DNA from: a virus
Reading direction: 5' to 3' (one strand)
Virus record (IMG/VR): IMGVR_UViG_3300043411_000751
Span: 1-37,548 of that record
Length of the DNA stretch: 37,548 nt
Part shown: positions 5,479-11,442 of the stretch, in pieces
Numbering within the stretch: the stretch's first letter is position 1
How the letters are laid out: every line of letters starts with the position of its first letter
The notes under the pieces: model-generated
Seen by the model: only the letters and a program-made list of their open reading frames with translations
What the model was told of the DNA's origin: nothing
Databases searched by the model: none
Translations under genes and position numbers: made by a program

Positions 5479-6044
5479 TCATCACCTTCTTTAAAACGGC
5501 GAAGCAATGCCATTGCCTCACCTGGAATAGTTCTAGATGGGACGTATTTAGATAGGTCGTCCAAATACTTTTGGGTCGAAACAGGATTCATAATCCCGAC
5601 TGCGGATGGCGGTGTGGCTATATAACTAGGTAAGTTATTATAAGATCTATTTATTACTTTTATTTCCTTGTGCGTCTGGGAAGCACCACGTGGTTTACAC
5701 ACTGCGCTAAGAATGGACTTAGCTAGCGTGACCAGCGTTCCCGACTTCATTGTGGCAAATTTCACAAGCCCTCGACGCAGCATGTAAACCAGGGTCCTTT
5801 TGAAGGTCTGCCGAGCTAAACCGCATTCCCTAGAGGCAAGTCGCATACTGCAAAATAGTTGACCCGGTTTAATGGCCAGTAGTTGGCGCCCGTCCCAAAA
5901 CTTAGACTCGACGTAAGCCACCTGAGATGTCAGGTATTGCCACACCGCCATACGTTCCTTATTCCCGAAAATCTCCGAGTGAAGAATTGCTCGGTCTTGT
6001 TGAAAAAAACCGCGCTTTAAAGGCGCACCAATGCCCGTTGCCAT
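5475..6044 (-). CDS. Winged-helix replication initiation protein (DnaD/phage replisome-organiser type)
   Basis: A 189-residue protein. The N-terminal 110 residues follow the pattern of phage replication initiators: an aromatic helix near KERMAVWQYLTSQV, a linker with FWDGRQLLAIKPGQLFCS, then MRLASRECGLARQTFKRTL (winged-helix recognition part) and RRGLVKFATMKSGTLVTLA (wing strands). The rest is a flexible linker and a short helical C-terminus that probably recruits helicase or loader. There is no helicase, primase or polymerase in the window, so the host replisome must be used. The upstream gap is full of repeated ATTGTG motifs, a fitting initiator target. ATG 6044 has GGGGG four bases upstream. 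Confidence 0.75.
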   Translation of the reverse strand: MATGIGAPLKRGFFQQDRAILHSEIFGNKERMAVWQYLTSQVAYVESKFWDGRQLLAIKPGQLFCSMRLASRECGLARQTFKRTLVYMLRRGLVKFATMKSGTLVTLAKSILSAVCKPRGASQTHKEIKVINRSYNNLPSYIATPPSAVGIMNPVSTQKYLDDLSKYVPSRTIPGEAMALLRRFKEGDE

Positions 6045-6389
6045 GTAACCCCCAACGATTGTGTTTATTGTGTTTTAGAAGAAACGCCGCCCCAGCGACG
6101 CTCGCCTTGAGAAAAGAAAAATTGTGTCGTTGTCGACGTAATTCGCCGCTCGATTGTGAATCTTTCGACACGGCGCGTCGCATATGTACAATTATGTAAC
6201 TTAGGACGCCGCATGATTCATAGCGAACGTGAGAAATGTGTTTTTTGAAATTGTGTGCTTCGAAAGAATGTGTAATAAGCTGAGTCATATCGTGTGTTGG
6301 ATAGAGATATCCAGTTTGAAGCGGGGCTGTCAATAAGCAGCCCCGTTTCTTTTTGTGGACGCTTTATTTTTGTGTGACTTTTATCTCGG
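6045..6389. other. Gene-free region with ATTGTGT iterons, probable replication origin
   Basis: This 345-bp gap holds no convincing gene. On the plus strand the motif ATTGTG or a one-base variant occurs at 6058, 6067, 6121, 6153, 6191, 6235, 6250 and 6267, several with T after it, giving ATTGTGTTT twice in a row at 6058..6076. It lies immediately upstream of the winged-helix replication gene. Repeated sites next to an initiator gene are the usual form of an origin. The AT-rich stretch 6185..6200 could be the unwinding part. It ends in a rightward terminator at 6322..6354. Confidence 0.5.
6322..6354 (+). terminator. Rho-independent terminator, rightward
   Basis: Perfect 8-bp stem CGGGGCTG/CAGCCCCG with an 8-base loop, followed on the plus strand by TTTCTTTTT. 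No plus-strand gene precedes it within the gap, so it would stop an untranslated RNA starting in the iteron region or guard against transcription running the wrong way. Confidence 0.75.
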
Positions 6390-6635
6390 CTAGCTCGCCT
6401 TGAGAATCAGCTCCGCCAATTCGGCAATAAACCGCTTCACGTTCTTATCCTGGGATAGCTCTAATGCCGATTTAACGGCCTTCAGTGCGATTAGTAGCTT
6501 CGGGGCCTGGGATATTAGGTCTGCCTCGCGCCGATTCGTTATACGCGAACACACGAGGGTTTGATTGGAGTCGTCGTGGATCTCAAACTCGACGCCTTCC
6601 GCGCCTTTGTCTAATCGTCGTAAAACCCAACTCAT
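6390..6635 (-). CDS. Small early protein with SQAPKLLIALKAV helix
   Basis: An 81-residue protein: short beta-rich start, then NRREADLISQAPKLLIALKAVKSALEL. The pattern A-x-L-I-x-x-A-P-x-L-L-x-A-L is a frequent signature in small phage proteins of many hosts (NARLIAAAPELLEAL type), whose function is not known. It starts at ATG 6635 with AAAGGTGCC just upstream and lies between the structured element after the ERF gene and the iteron region. Confidence 0.75.
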   Translation of the reverse strand: MSWVLRRLDKGAEGVEFEIHDDSNQTLVCSRITNRREADLISQAPKLLIALKAVKSALELSQDKNVKRFIAELAELILKAS

Positions 6636-6698
6636 AGCAAGGCACCTTTCGGAATTCCCCGCCCATGTTTTATGTGATTTTTGACACGCTAAAATACT

Positions 6699-6764
6699 TC
6701 GCCGAGAGGCCGCGAATCGAACGGGCCGGACAGCTCGGACTGCCCCCTCTCAGAGGCTCGGCGA
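6699..6764 (-). other. Compact structured element just after the ERF stop codon, with a tRNA T-loop-like motif
   Basis: An 8-bp perfect outer stem pairs 6699..6706 with 6757..6764. On the minus strand the inside carries a hairpin with arms GGGCAG/CTGTCC and the sequence GTTCGATTC (6722..6714), identical to a canonical tRNA T-loop. At 66 bases it is too short for a tRNA, lacks a 7-base anticodon loop, and an alternative pairing (GAGAGG with CCTCTC) competes with the outer stem. It could be a tRNA relic, an RNA-stability element or a switch. Confidence 0.45.
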
Positions 6765-6765
6765 T

Positions 6766-7488
6766 TTAATGCGACCCGAAGGCCGCAATCTCATTCAAAA
6801 TCTTACTCACGTCCATCCAAGGCACTTGGCTCGTTTCCCGAACGCCCGACACCTGGATAAGAATGTCTTTCAGCTTATCGTCGGGGATTTTCTTCGCCTT
6901 CGCCTTCGCGTAAATCATCTTCGCCTGCGCTTGGCTTACTAGCCGGTCATCGCGCTCGCCCTCGTCGACAAACTGCGATTCTTGGGTCGGTGCCGGTTGG
7001 ACATTTTGTTGTTGAGCTGGTTGCGACACCGAACGCGATACTGCCGACTCACCGTCATCGTCTTTATCACTTACGACACCAATTGCCGCCGACTTCGCAT
7101 ACCTTTTTGCGTATGTTACCGAAGCACCCAACGCCTGCATGTCTTGCTTTGAGAGGATCAGCTTTAAGTCACCGCCAATCCATTCTCCGCTAGCGTGACC
7201 CAAAATCGTAAACAACCTCGGTGCTCCACTTTCGTCAGAATAAGGTTGCTGCGTTACCGCAAGCCCGTACTTTGAGAGCGGCTCAACCGTCGCCTCATCA
7301 ATCGAAGTCAGTGACGCAAATTCGTTTTTAAAGTGCGGGTTTTTAGAGTCGAATTTTGCGACTTTGAATTCTACCCGAGCCTTCGCAAGCGCCTCAAATA
7401 GTTTGCCCAGCGTGTCGCTTCCATATACACCGTGCGGGAGTTTTGGCGATGGGGCCGGTAAAGAAAACTGGGTCGATACGTCATTCAT
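6766..7488 (-). CDS. erf: ERF family single-strand annealing protein
   Basis: A 240-residue recombinase. The ERF core is clear: a helical start (LGKLFEALAKARVEF), HFKNEFASLTSIDEAT, PLSKYGLAVTQQP, ILGHASGEWIGGDL, then the family hallmark QALGASVTYAKRYAKSAA followed by the acidic DKDDDGE. A Gln/Pro-rich linker (about residues 155..185) leads to a helical C-terminal domain. ERF proteins anneal complementary single strands and, in P22-like phages, help circularise the infecting genome. It is the first gene of the leftward early unit, directly behind the operator-controlled promoter, with a strong GAGGTGAAAGC site before ATG 7488. Confidence 0.9.
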   Translation of the reverse strand: MNDVSTQFSLPAPSPKLPHGVYGSDTLGKLFEALAKARVEFKVAKFDSKNPHFKNEFASLTSIDEATVEPLSKYGLAVTQQPYSDESGAPRLFTILGHASGEWIGGDLKLILSKQDMQALGASVTYAKRYAKSAAIGVVSDKDDDGESAVSRSVSQPAQQQNVQPAPTQESQFVDEGERDDRLVSQAQAKMIYAKAKAKKIPDDKLKDILIQVSGVRETSQVPWMDVSKILNEIAAFGSH

Positions 7489-7501
7489 GCTTTCACCTCA
7501 A

Positions 7502-7531
7502 TTGACCGATAACATGTCATGGAGCTATCTT
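7502..7531 (+). promoter_or_regulatory. Rightward promoter with operator in its spacer
   Basis: A -35 TTGACC (7502..7507) and -10 TATCTT (7526..7531) are separated by 18 bases. The operator half TAACATGTC occupies 7510..7518 between them. A transcript from near 7538 would start downstream of the ATG at 7534, so the repressor must begin at the TTG at 7597, which has its own ribosome-binding site. Confidence 0.6.
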
Positions 7532-7567
7532 AAATGCGACACCGACATATAGCGAAAAGACATGTTA
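7510..7567. promoter_or_regulatory. Paired operators TAACATGTC / GACATGTTA
   Basis: The 9-mer TAACATGTC at 7510..7518 and its exact reverse complement at 7559..7567 each lie just inside the -35 box of one of two divergent promoters. Each core ACATGT is itself a palindrome. The spacing puts them about five helical turns apart. They are the natural targets of the XRE protein encoded alongside. Confidence 0.6.
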
Positions 7568-7573
7568 GTGCAA
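7546..7573 (-). promoter_or_regulatory. Leftward promoter for the ERF operon, with operator in its spacer
   Basis: On the minus strand TTGCAC (7573..7568) and TATATG (7551..7546) are 16 bases apart, and the operator 7567..7559 abuts the -35 box. The arrangement mirrors the rightward promoter. It would drive erf and the leftward early genes. Confidence 0.55.
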
Positions 7574-7596
7574 CCAAAAAGCGGGGGAGAAAACCA

Positions 7597-7803
7597 TTGG
7601 TAGCCATCGTATCTCAAAACATTAAAAAATATCGCGCCCTTACCGGCATGAAACAAGACGACCTCGCAAAGGCCGTACACGTAAGCCAGGCCGCGATTAG
7701 TAATTTAGAAAGTGGTAAGCGAGGATGCTCCCTCGAAGTCCTTGAAAAGATAGCCATTGCCTTGAATATCCAAGCCGCCGCCCTCTTGATGAATCCCGAA
7801 TAA
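7597..7803 (+). CDS. XRE/Cro-type transcriptional regulator
   Basis: From the TTG at 7597 (seven bases after GGGGGAG) the product is 68 residues, the size of Cro or controller proteins. It is one helix-turn-helix domain: NIKKYRALTGMKQDDLAKAV, then HVSQAAISNLESGKRGCSLE (recognition helix), then LEKIAIALNIQAAAL. Longer readings from 7534 would place the start at or before the transcription start. It sits beside two divergent promoters carrying identical operators, so it probably represses both its own promoter and the erf promoter. Without an integrase in the window it is unclear whether it supports lysogeny or only times early expression. Confidence 0.85.
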   Translation: MVAIVSQNIKKYRALTGMKQDDLAKAVHVSQAAISNLESGKRGCSLEVLEKIAIALNIQAAALLMNPE

Positions 7804-7826
7804 CATAACCCACAGACATATTTCGA

Positions 7827-7856
7827 TTGAATCACTGTCCCGTTTCGCGCTATGCT
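7827..7856 (+). promoter_or_regulatory. Candidate promoter for the small zinc-ribbon genes
   Basis: TTGAAT (7827..7832), 18-base spacer, TATGCT (7851..7856), located in the 96-bp gap between the repressor and the 7900 gene. A start near 7863 would give a short leader to the GTG at 7900. Match to the sigma-70 pattern is moderate. Confidence 0.4.
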
Positions 7857-7899
7857 TGACCCGTTGCGGCAATGTCGCTGCGGGTGAGCTGAGGTTGTT

Positions 7900-8085
7900 G
7901 TGGAAGCGAAATGTGCGGATTGCGGAGCGAAAACGGAATACGGTGAGTACTGCCAAGACCACTGCCAGCACGAGTACGACGCCGACGAAGGCTACATGTG
8001 CTTAGGATGCGGCAAGGAAGGCGCTGAGGAAGTGATGTCGCGTGCGTTTGATAGGGCGAAGGATTTGCGAAAGTACGGTGAGTGA
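7900..8085 (+). CDS. Small double zinc-ribbon protein
   Basis: A 61-residue Cys-rich protein starting at GTG 7900 after TGAGG. Cys pairs CADC near residues 5..8, CQDHC around 18..22 and CLGC near 34..37 suggest one or two zinc sites. The C-terminal third is helical (EEVMSRAFDRAKDLRKY). Tiny zinc-ribbon proteins of this sort abound in phage early regions and usually bind nucleic acid or a host protein; nothing more specific can be said. Confidence 0.7.
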   Translation: MEAKCADCGAKTEYGEYCQDHCQHEYDADEGYMCLGCGKEGAEEVMSRAFDRAKDLRKYGE

Positions 8086-8086
8086 G

Positions 8087-8263
8087 ATGACTCGTGAACA
8101 AGGCATTGCCTTCCTCAAACGTAAAATTGAAAAAGTACACGCGGACACCGACCGATCTGGCGGTTATTACGACTACTGCGGCGACCTCGACTACGCGCTT
8201 TTGCAATTGGAGCAAGGGCCGGACGAAGAAAAATTTGTTGAAGAGGTTTTATCCAATGTTTGA
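8087..8263 (+). CDS. Small acidic hypothetical protein (58 aa)
   Basis: Starting at ATG 8087, one base after the previous stop, the protein is helix, Gly-Tyr loop, helix: EQGIAFLKRKIEKVHAD, SGGYYDYCGDLDYALLQLEQG. It is moderately acidic with no known motif. The GAGAGG-like site for the following gene lies in its last codons and its stop overlaps that gene's ATG. The start upstream at 8042 lies inside the preceding gene and is not favoured. Confidence 0.65.
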   Translation: MTREQGIAFLKRKIEKVHADTDRSGGYYDYCGDLDYALLQLEQGPDEEKFVEEVLSNV

Positions 8264-8513
8264 TTGGGTAAATAGCTTCAGTAAAATCCCATCGTATTGC
8301 GAACGATGCGGCGAACGCCTGGACCCGAAGAAAATTGTCTGGCTAGAACTGTCCCAAGAAACGGGACTATTTACCGATCCCGACATCGCACTACTACCGG
8401 AAAAAGAATCGCAAGGCGGTTTCACATTCGGGAAGGCCTGTGCCAAGGCCGTCCTAGCCAACGGCGGGGACATGGTTAAGATTGAAAGAAAGCGACGATT
8501 GCGTGCCGACTAA
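8256..8513 (+). CDS. Zinc-knuckle protein, paralogue A
   Basis: An 85-residue protein started at ATG 8256 (AGAGG upstream, overlapping the previous stop). It has CERCGERLDPKKIVWLEL, then TGLFTDPDIALLPEKESQGG, then FTFGKACAKAVLANGG. The Cys pair near residues 15..18 and the single Cys in GKACAK could share a metal. A second gene at 8769..9020 has the same motif series, so the two arose by duplication with another gene now between them. Role unknown. Confidence 0.7.
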   Translation: MFDWVNSFSKIPSYCERCGERLDPKKIVWLELSQETGLFTDPDIALLPEKESQGGFTFGKACAKAVLANGGDMVKIERKRRLRAD

Positions 8514-8772
8514 CCTTCTCTACCGCACTATTCTCATCCAATCCGGTGAAATCGAAGCGTCAGCTAAAGCAGACCGCGTGCATCCCGACGAAGTCGTGCG
8601 TCTGTGCGAGACGGTGCGGGCGCTCGTTCGTATTTGCGAAAAACAAGACACGATGATTGAAATTGCGGCGAAGGAATTAAACGCGCTGAAAGAGTTGTTA
8701 GAACACGATGAGAGGCGGGCGCCGTCGTTGTGGGAAGTGGTAAAAACGAAATTAAGGCGGGTGAGAACGTGA
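8482..8772 (+). CDS. Small helical protein between the two zinc-knuckle paralogues
   Basis: Up to 96 residues, almost all helical with heptad-like spacing (VVRLCETVRALVRICEKQDTMIEIAAKELNALKELL, shortened in sense here to its pattern of Leu/Val every three to four residues). The start is uncertain: TTG 8482 overlaps the preceding gene by 32 bases and lacks a good binding site; GTG 8503 is an alternative. The stop overlaps the GTG of the next gene (GTGA). Probably an oligomeric accessory protein. Confidence 0.55.
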   Translation: MKESDDCVPTNLLYRTILIQSGEIEASAKADRVHPDEVVRLCETVRALVRICEKQDTMIEIAAKELNALKELLEHDERRAPSLWEVVKTKLRRVRT

Positions 8773-9020
8773 GTGTAACGAAAATAATCCGGTGCGAGCG
8801 GTGCGGTAAATTTCTTACTCCAAAAAACACTGTTTGGTTGCAGTATTCTAATAAAACCGGCCTATTTTCCGATCCCAATGTGGTCTCTTTGCCAGAAAGC
8901 GAACTGGAAGGTAATTTTCCCTTTGGAATAAATTGCGCCAAAGAGATTGTTGCGGCAAACGGGTTAATGTGGGATGCATCGTTGGGAATGTTTTTTTCGA
9001 ATGGTTTTTCACGTGAATAA
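8769..9020 (+). CDS. Zinc-knuckle protein, paralogue B
   Basis: An 83-residue protein from GTG 8769, overlapping the previous stop. It matches paralogue A position by position: CERCGKFLTPKNTVWLQY, TGLFSDPNVVSLPESELEG, NFPFGINCAKEIVAANG. The aromatic tail (MWDASLGMFFSNGFSRE) is its own. Conservation of the Cys pair, the TGLF-DP turn and the FG-xx-CAK motif between the copies shows which residues matter. Function unknown. Confidence 0.75.
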   Translation: MSVTKIIRCERCGKFLTPKNTVWLQYSNKTGLFSDPNVVSLPESELEGNFPFGINCAKEIVAANGLMWDASLGMFFSNGFSRE

Positions 9021-9222
9021 ACCATTCTTCACCGAATCCGATTTTTGCGATGACGGCGGATATTGGAAATCCCGCGACTACGTGATTGTGCAAGCGAACG
9101 TAAAGGTCGAAAAGCTAGTCGATGTCGTTGAGAGAGTTTTGCGGCAGGATGAACAACGCGGGTATCCAACGACTGCGGAGTGGTTTTCAATTTGTAAGGC
9201 CGCATCCGAAATTAAATCGTAA
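9001..9222 (+). CDS. Small hypothetical protein (73 aa)
   Basis: Started at ATG 9001, overlapping the previous gene by 20 bases; longer readings have no support. A beta-rich front (FHVNKPFFTESDFCDDGGYW, then YVIVQANVKVEKLVDVVERVL) precedes a helical end with TTAEWFSICKAASEIK. No known family. Its last bases overlap the convergent gene at 9212..9472. Confidence 0.55.
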   Translation: MVFHVNKPFFTESDFCDDGGYWKSRDYVIVQANVKVEKLVDVVERVLRQDEQRGYPTTAEWFSICKAASEIKS

Positions 9223-9472
9223 TCTCGTCGGGCTCTATCTGACTTAAAACCTCTTGGTCGGTTTCTTTTTCTTCCGGCGCGCCAAACTTCACGAGCAACC
9301 ACTTCCGCACCGTTCTAAATTTCGCTCGCTCGGTGCGCCATGGTAAATATAGCTCTTGGCTATGTGCCCTACAGCAAAACTGATTCGGTGAATTTTCCAA
9401 TGCCCGCCACGACATTTCGCAACCCGGTGATTTGCAGACCTTCGTCACGAGTTGAAATTTCCAGTTAGCCAT
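9212..9472 (-). CDS. Zinc-binding small protein, opposite strand
   Basis: An 86-residue protein on the minus strand inside an otherwise rightward unit. The first half has Cys spacing of a treble-clef or MYM-like finger: VCKSPGCEMSWRAL, then FCCRAHSQELYLP. The second half is basic then acidic. It starts at ATG 9472 and its end overlaps the rightward 9001..9222 gene by 11 bases, so the pair is convergent. Possibly a nucleic-acid-binding regulator. Confidence 0.65.
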   Translation of the reverse strand: MANWKFQLVTKVCKSPGCEMSWRALENSPNQFCCRAHSQELYLPWRTERAKFRTVRKWLLVKFGAPEEKETDQEVLSQIEPDEITI

Positions 9473-9524
9473 ATTGTTTGGGGTACAATAAGGTTACACG
9501 AATTGGGTCGGGGGAGAATTTAAA

Positions 9525-10769
9525 ATGAGTTTCATTCCACAGAGAATCAGCGTCGGCACCGTGTCGAGTGTTTCAGGGACGACGGGAACGGGTGCGGCGG
9601 GTCGAGTCGCTTATTGGTCGGATGCAACGACGCTCACTAGTTCGTCGACATTTCTTTTCAACGGGACATCGTTGCGGGTGCCAGACGGGACGGTAGCTTC
9701 TCCGTCATTTAGTTTTGCAAGCGATACGAATACCGGAATGTTTCTTTCCGGTACCGACACTCTGACACTGGCTACAGCGGGCGTCGCCCGAATTATTTTA
9801 AACGCTACAGGCGGCATCGGTCTTGAGGCCGGATCAGGGGCAGATAGCATGCTCCGCGTTCGAGGTAACTCAACGACTTCGGGCGTAAATCAGTGGGGAA
9901 TTATTGCCGACACCATTTTTGGCGACGACGCTACGTCAAGTGGATACACAATAACTTCCCAAGTTCAAACGACTGCGTCGGCATTTACAATGGATAGGGC
10001 TGCGGCATTTCAGGTTGCCGCTGCCGAAGTCGGAGCAGGTAGTACGGTCACTCGCTTAATTAACGTACTACTATCCAACCAAACCGCAGGCACAAACAAC
10101 GCGAGCATCGCGGATAACATCACCTTCACCGGTGATTGGTTGCTGAACTTAAATTCATCGCGGAAAAGTTTGCTTGGCGGTCCACTGAGCCTAGAGGCGG
10201 GTATCGGTGACGACACTATGTTTCGCGTTCGTGGTAATTCCCAAACGTCCGGCGTAAATCAATGGGGAATTATCGCCGACACTATTTTTTCTAGCTCTGG
10301 GACGTCGAGTGGATACACCATCACGTCACAAGTCCAAACAGCGGCGGCAGCATTCACGATGAATAGGGCGGCGGCTTTTCAGACGGCGGCGGCTTCGGTT
10401 GGCGCGGGTAGCACAGTCACCCGCTTAATTAACTGCCTTTTATCAGAGCAAACCGCAGGAACGAATAACGCCAGCATTTCAGATAACATCACTTTTGCCG
10501 GAAATTGGTTTATTCACTCTACGTCGACCGCCACCAGCTTATTTTCTGGTATTACGCAATTCGCAGCTGGCTTACGCACCATTGTTTCGACAGCAAACAC
10601 CGCAAATCCACCAACGGATGCCGAACTAGATTCTGCATTTGGCGCACCAGCAACATTGGGAGCGGGTTTCGTTGGCATACTCAATGATAATAACGGCGGG
10701 ACAAACGAATATCTGTGCTGGGCGGATGGAACAAACTGGTTTTACGCCACAGGCACAAAAGCAGTATAA
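9525..10769 (+). CDS. Tail-fibre-like structural protein with two internal repeats
   Basis: A 414-residue protein with a Thr/Ser/Gly-rich beta composition. Residues 1..60 include GRVAYWSDATTLTSSSTFLF, and 61..92 carry SFASDTNTGMFLSGTDTLTL, an S-F-x-x-D-x-x-T-G motif widely used near the shaft of phage fibres. Then come two near-identical blocks, residues about 101..205 and 224..328, each with RVRGNS, SGVNQWGIIADTIF, SGYTITSQVQT, and RLIN ... AGTNNASI. The C-terminus (EYLCWADGTNWFYATGTKAV) is a typical fibre tip strand. The start has GGGGGAG upstream. It is transcribed with the regulator and not with the virion genes, which is odd for a fibre; an alternative is a secreted decoy. Confidence 0.7.
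   Translation: MSFIPQRISVGTVSSVSGTTGTGAAGRVAYWSDATTLTSSSTFLFNGTSLRVPDGTVASPSFSFASDTNTGMFLSGTDTLTLATAGVARIILNATGGIGLEAGSGADSMLRVRGNSTTSGVNQWGIIADTIFGDDATSSGYTITSQVQTTASAFTMDRAAAFQVAAAEVGAGSTVTRLINVLLSNQTAGTNNASIADNITFTGDWLLNLNSSRKSLLGGPLSLEAGIGDDTMFRVRGNSQTSGVNQWGIIADTIFSSSGTSSGYTITSQVQTAAAAFTMNRAAAFQTAAASVGAGSTVTRLINCLLSEQTAGTNNASISDNITFAGNWFIHSTSTATSLFSGITQFAAGLRTIVSTANTANPPTDAELDSAFGAPATLGAGFVGILNDNNGGTNEYLCWADGTNWFYATGTKAV
9825..10508 (+). repeat. Tandem duplication inside the fibre-like gene
   Basis: Two copies of about 315 bases (9825..10139 and 10194..10508), offset by 369 bases (123 codons), encode about 105 residues each. Protein identity is high but synonymous differences are frequent, so the duplication is not recent and has been kept under selection. 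Confidence 0.85.
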
Positions 10770-10779
10770 GAAGGAAGTT

Positions 10780-10983
10780 ATGAGTGAATTATCTAACGCA
10801 ATAGAAGTCAGTTTCGATCACGTCGCCAAGATGGCTCTTTCCGCACATGCGCCTAATGCGACACACGACGAAACGAAAAACGCGCTTAGCTTTTTGCGAG
10901 CACGCCTAAAAGAGCATTTAGAGATCGTTGAAAAATCGGAAGCTGAAACTAAAAAGGGATCGGACCTTCCGACCCCCCCTTAG
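10780..10983 (+). CDS. Small helical protein (67 aa)
   Basis: ATG 10780 follows AAGGAAGTT, 10 bases after the fibre stop. The 67 residues form an acidic helical protein (FDHVAKMALSAHAPNATHDE, then KNALSFLRARLKEHLEIVEK) that could be a fibre partner or chaperone given its position; that is inference. Its last codons (KKGSDLPTPP) coincide with a hairpin that could work as a leftward terminator. Confidence 0.65.
   Translation: MSELSNAIEVSFDHVAKMALSAHAPNATHDETKNALSFLRARLKEHLEIVEKSEAETKKGSDLPTPP
10951..10976 (-). terminator. Possible leftward terminator inside the end of a rightward gene
   Basis: On the minus strand the arms GTCGGA/TCCGAT with flanking GGG/CCC are followed by TTTTT. It could stop leftward transcripts coming from the lysis genes before they enter the fibre gene. 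It also encodes the last codons of 10780..10983. Confidence 0.4.
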
Positions 10984-10986
10984 CAT

Positions 10987-11017
10987 CTCACCAAACTCGA
11001 TAAAGAGTTTAGGTGAG
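10987..11017 (+). other. Strong 12-bp hairpin between genes
   Basis: CTCACCAAACTC and GAGTTTAGGTGAG pair through 12 bp with one bulged A and a six-base loop. No U-tract follows, so it is not a standard terminator. It lies about 30 bases before the lipoprotein start and may control stability or translation of that message. Confidence 0.6.
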
Positions 11018-11047
11018 TAGGTTATCAAACTTTTGGAGTGAAACACG

Positions 11048-11362
11048 ATGCGACACGTATTTTTTTTACTCTGCCTTATCCCCTTCCTTCCGAGCTGCAC
11101 CGATGTCGTTGCATCTGCACCGCCAACCGTAAAAACCATTCAATGTGAAACGGTGATAGGCCCTGTCGAATGGCAATCCGACACCGTGTGTGGGGTCGAT
11201 AAGCTAGGCCGTCAAATGGTGAGTATCGGCGGGTTTAGCGCCGTCCAGTTACCAGCGCATGAGAGCGAAGGCGAAGAAAAGACGGTAGCTGAGGCCATCC
11301 TCGAGCATCAAAACCGAACGGGATGCGTGTCAATTTCTCGGCATTGCACTATCACCGAATAG
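11048..11362 (+). CDS. Phage lipoprotein, rightward unit
   Basis: A 104-residue exported protein. Residues 1..16 form a signal peptide (MRHVFFLLCLIPFLPSC) with lipobox FLPSC, so Cys17 is the lipid site. The mature part has four further cysteines (QCET, TVCGV, GCVS, HCTI) that could form two disulfides, and an IGPVEWQSDTVCG segment that resembles the VGPVWKAGTLCA segment of the early lipoprotein at 2722..2982, suggesting distant relation. GGAGTG precedes the ATG. Likely envelope located; superinfection exclusion is possible. Confidence 0.75.
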   Translation: MRHVFFLLCLIPFLPSCTDVVASAPPTVKTIQCETVIGPVEWQSDTVCGVDKLGRQMVSIGGFSAVQLPAHESEGEEKTVAEAILEHQNRTGCVSISRHCTITE

Positions 11363-11442
11363 CCTACAGAAATATCGCTTTCCCGCTGCGATGCATATGC
11401 TACCCTGCACTGGTTGGGGGACTTCTAACCAGGGAGCGCCTT

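Noticed and set aside
5927-6199. Plus-strand 90-codon ORF across the replication gene start and iterons
   Set aside because: Mostly antisense to the replication gene, Cys/Arg-rich random composition and no start signal.
6699-6764. A tRNA gene on the minus strand
   Set aside because: The T-loop motif and a closing stem are present, but 66 bases are too few, the central hairpin loop has six bases instead of seven, no discriminator/CCA layout fits, and the T-stem needs a bulge.
7534-7596. ATG 7534 as the start of the XRE regulator
   Set aside because: It lies at or before the predicted transcription start and lacks a ribosome-binding site, whereas TTG 7597 has GGGGGAG at the right distance.
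9525-10769. Diversity-generating retroelement acting on the fibre gene
   Set aside because: The two repeats could look like template and variable regions, but both are coding, the differences are not adenine-focused as far as I can see, and no reverse transcriptase gene is present.
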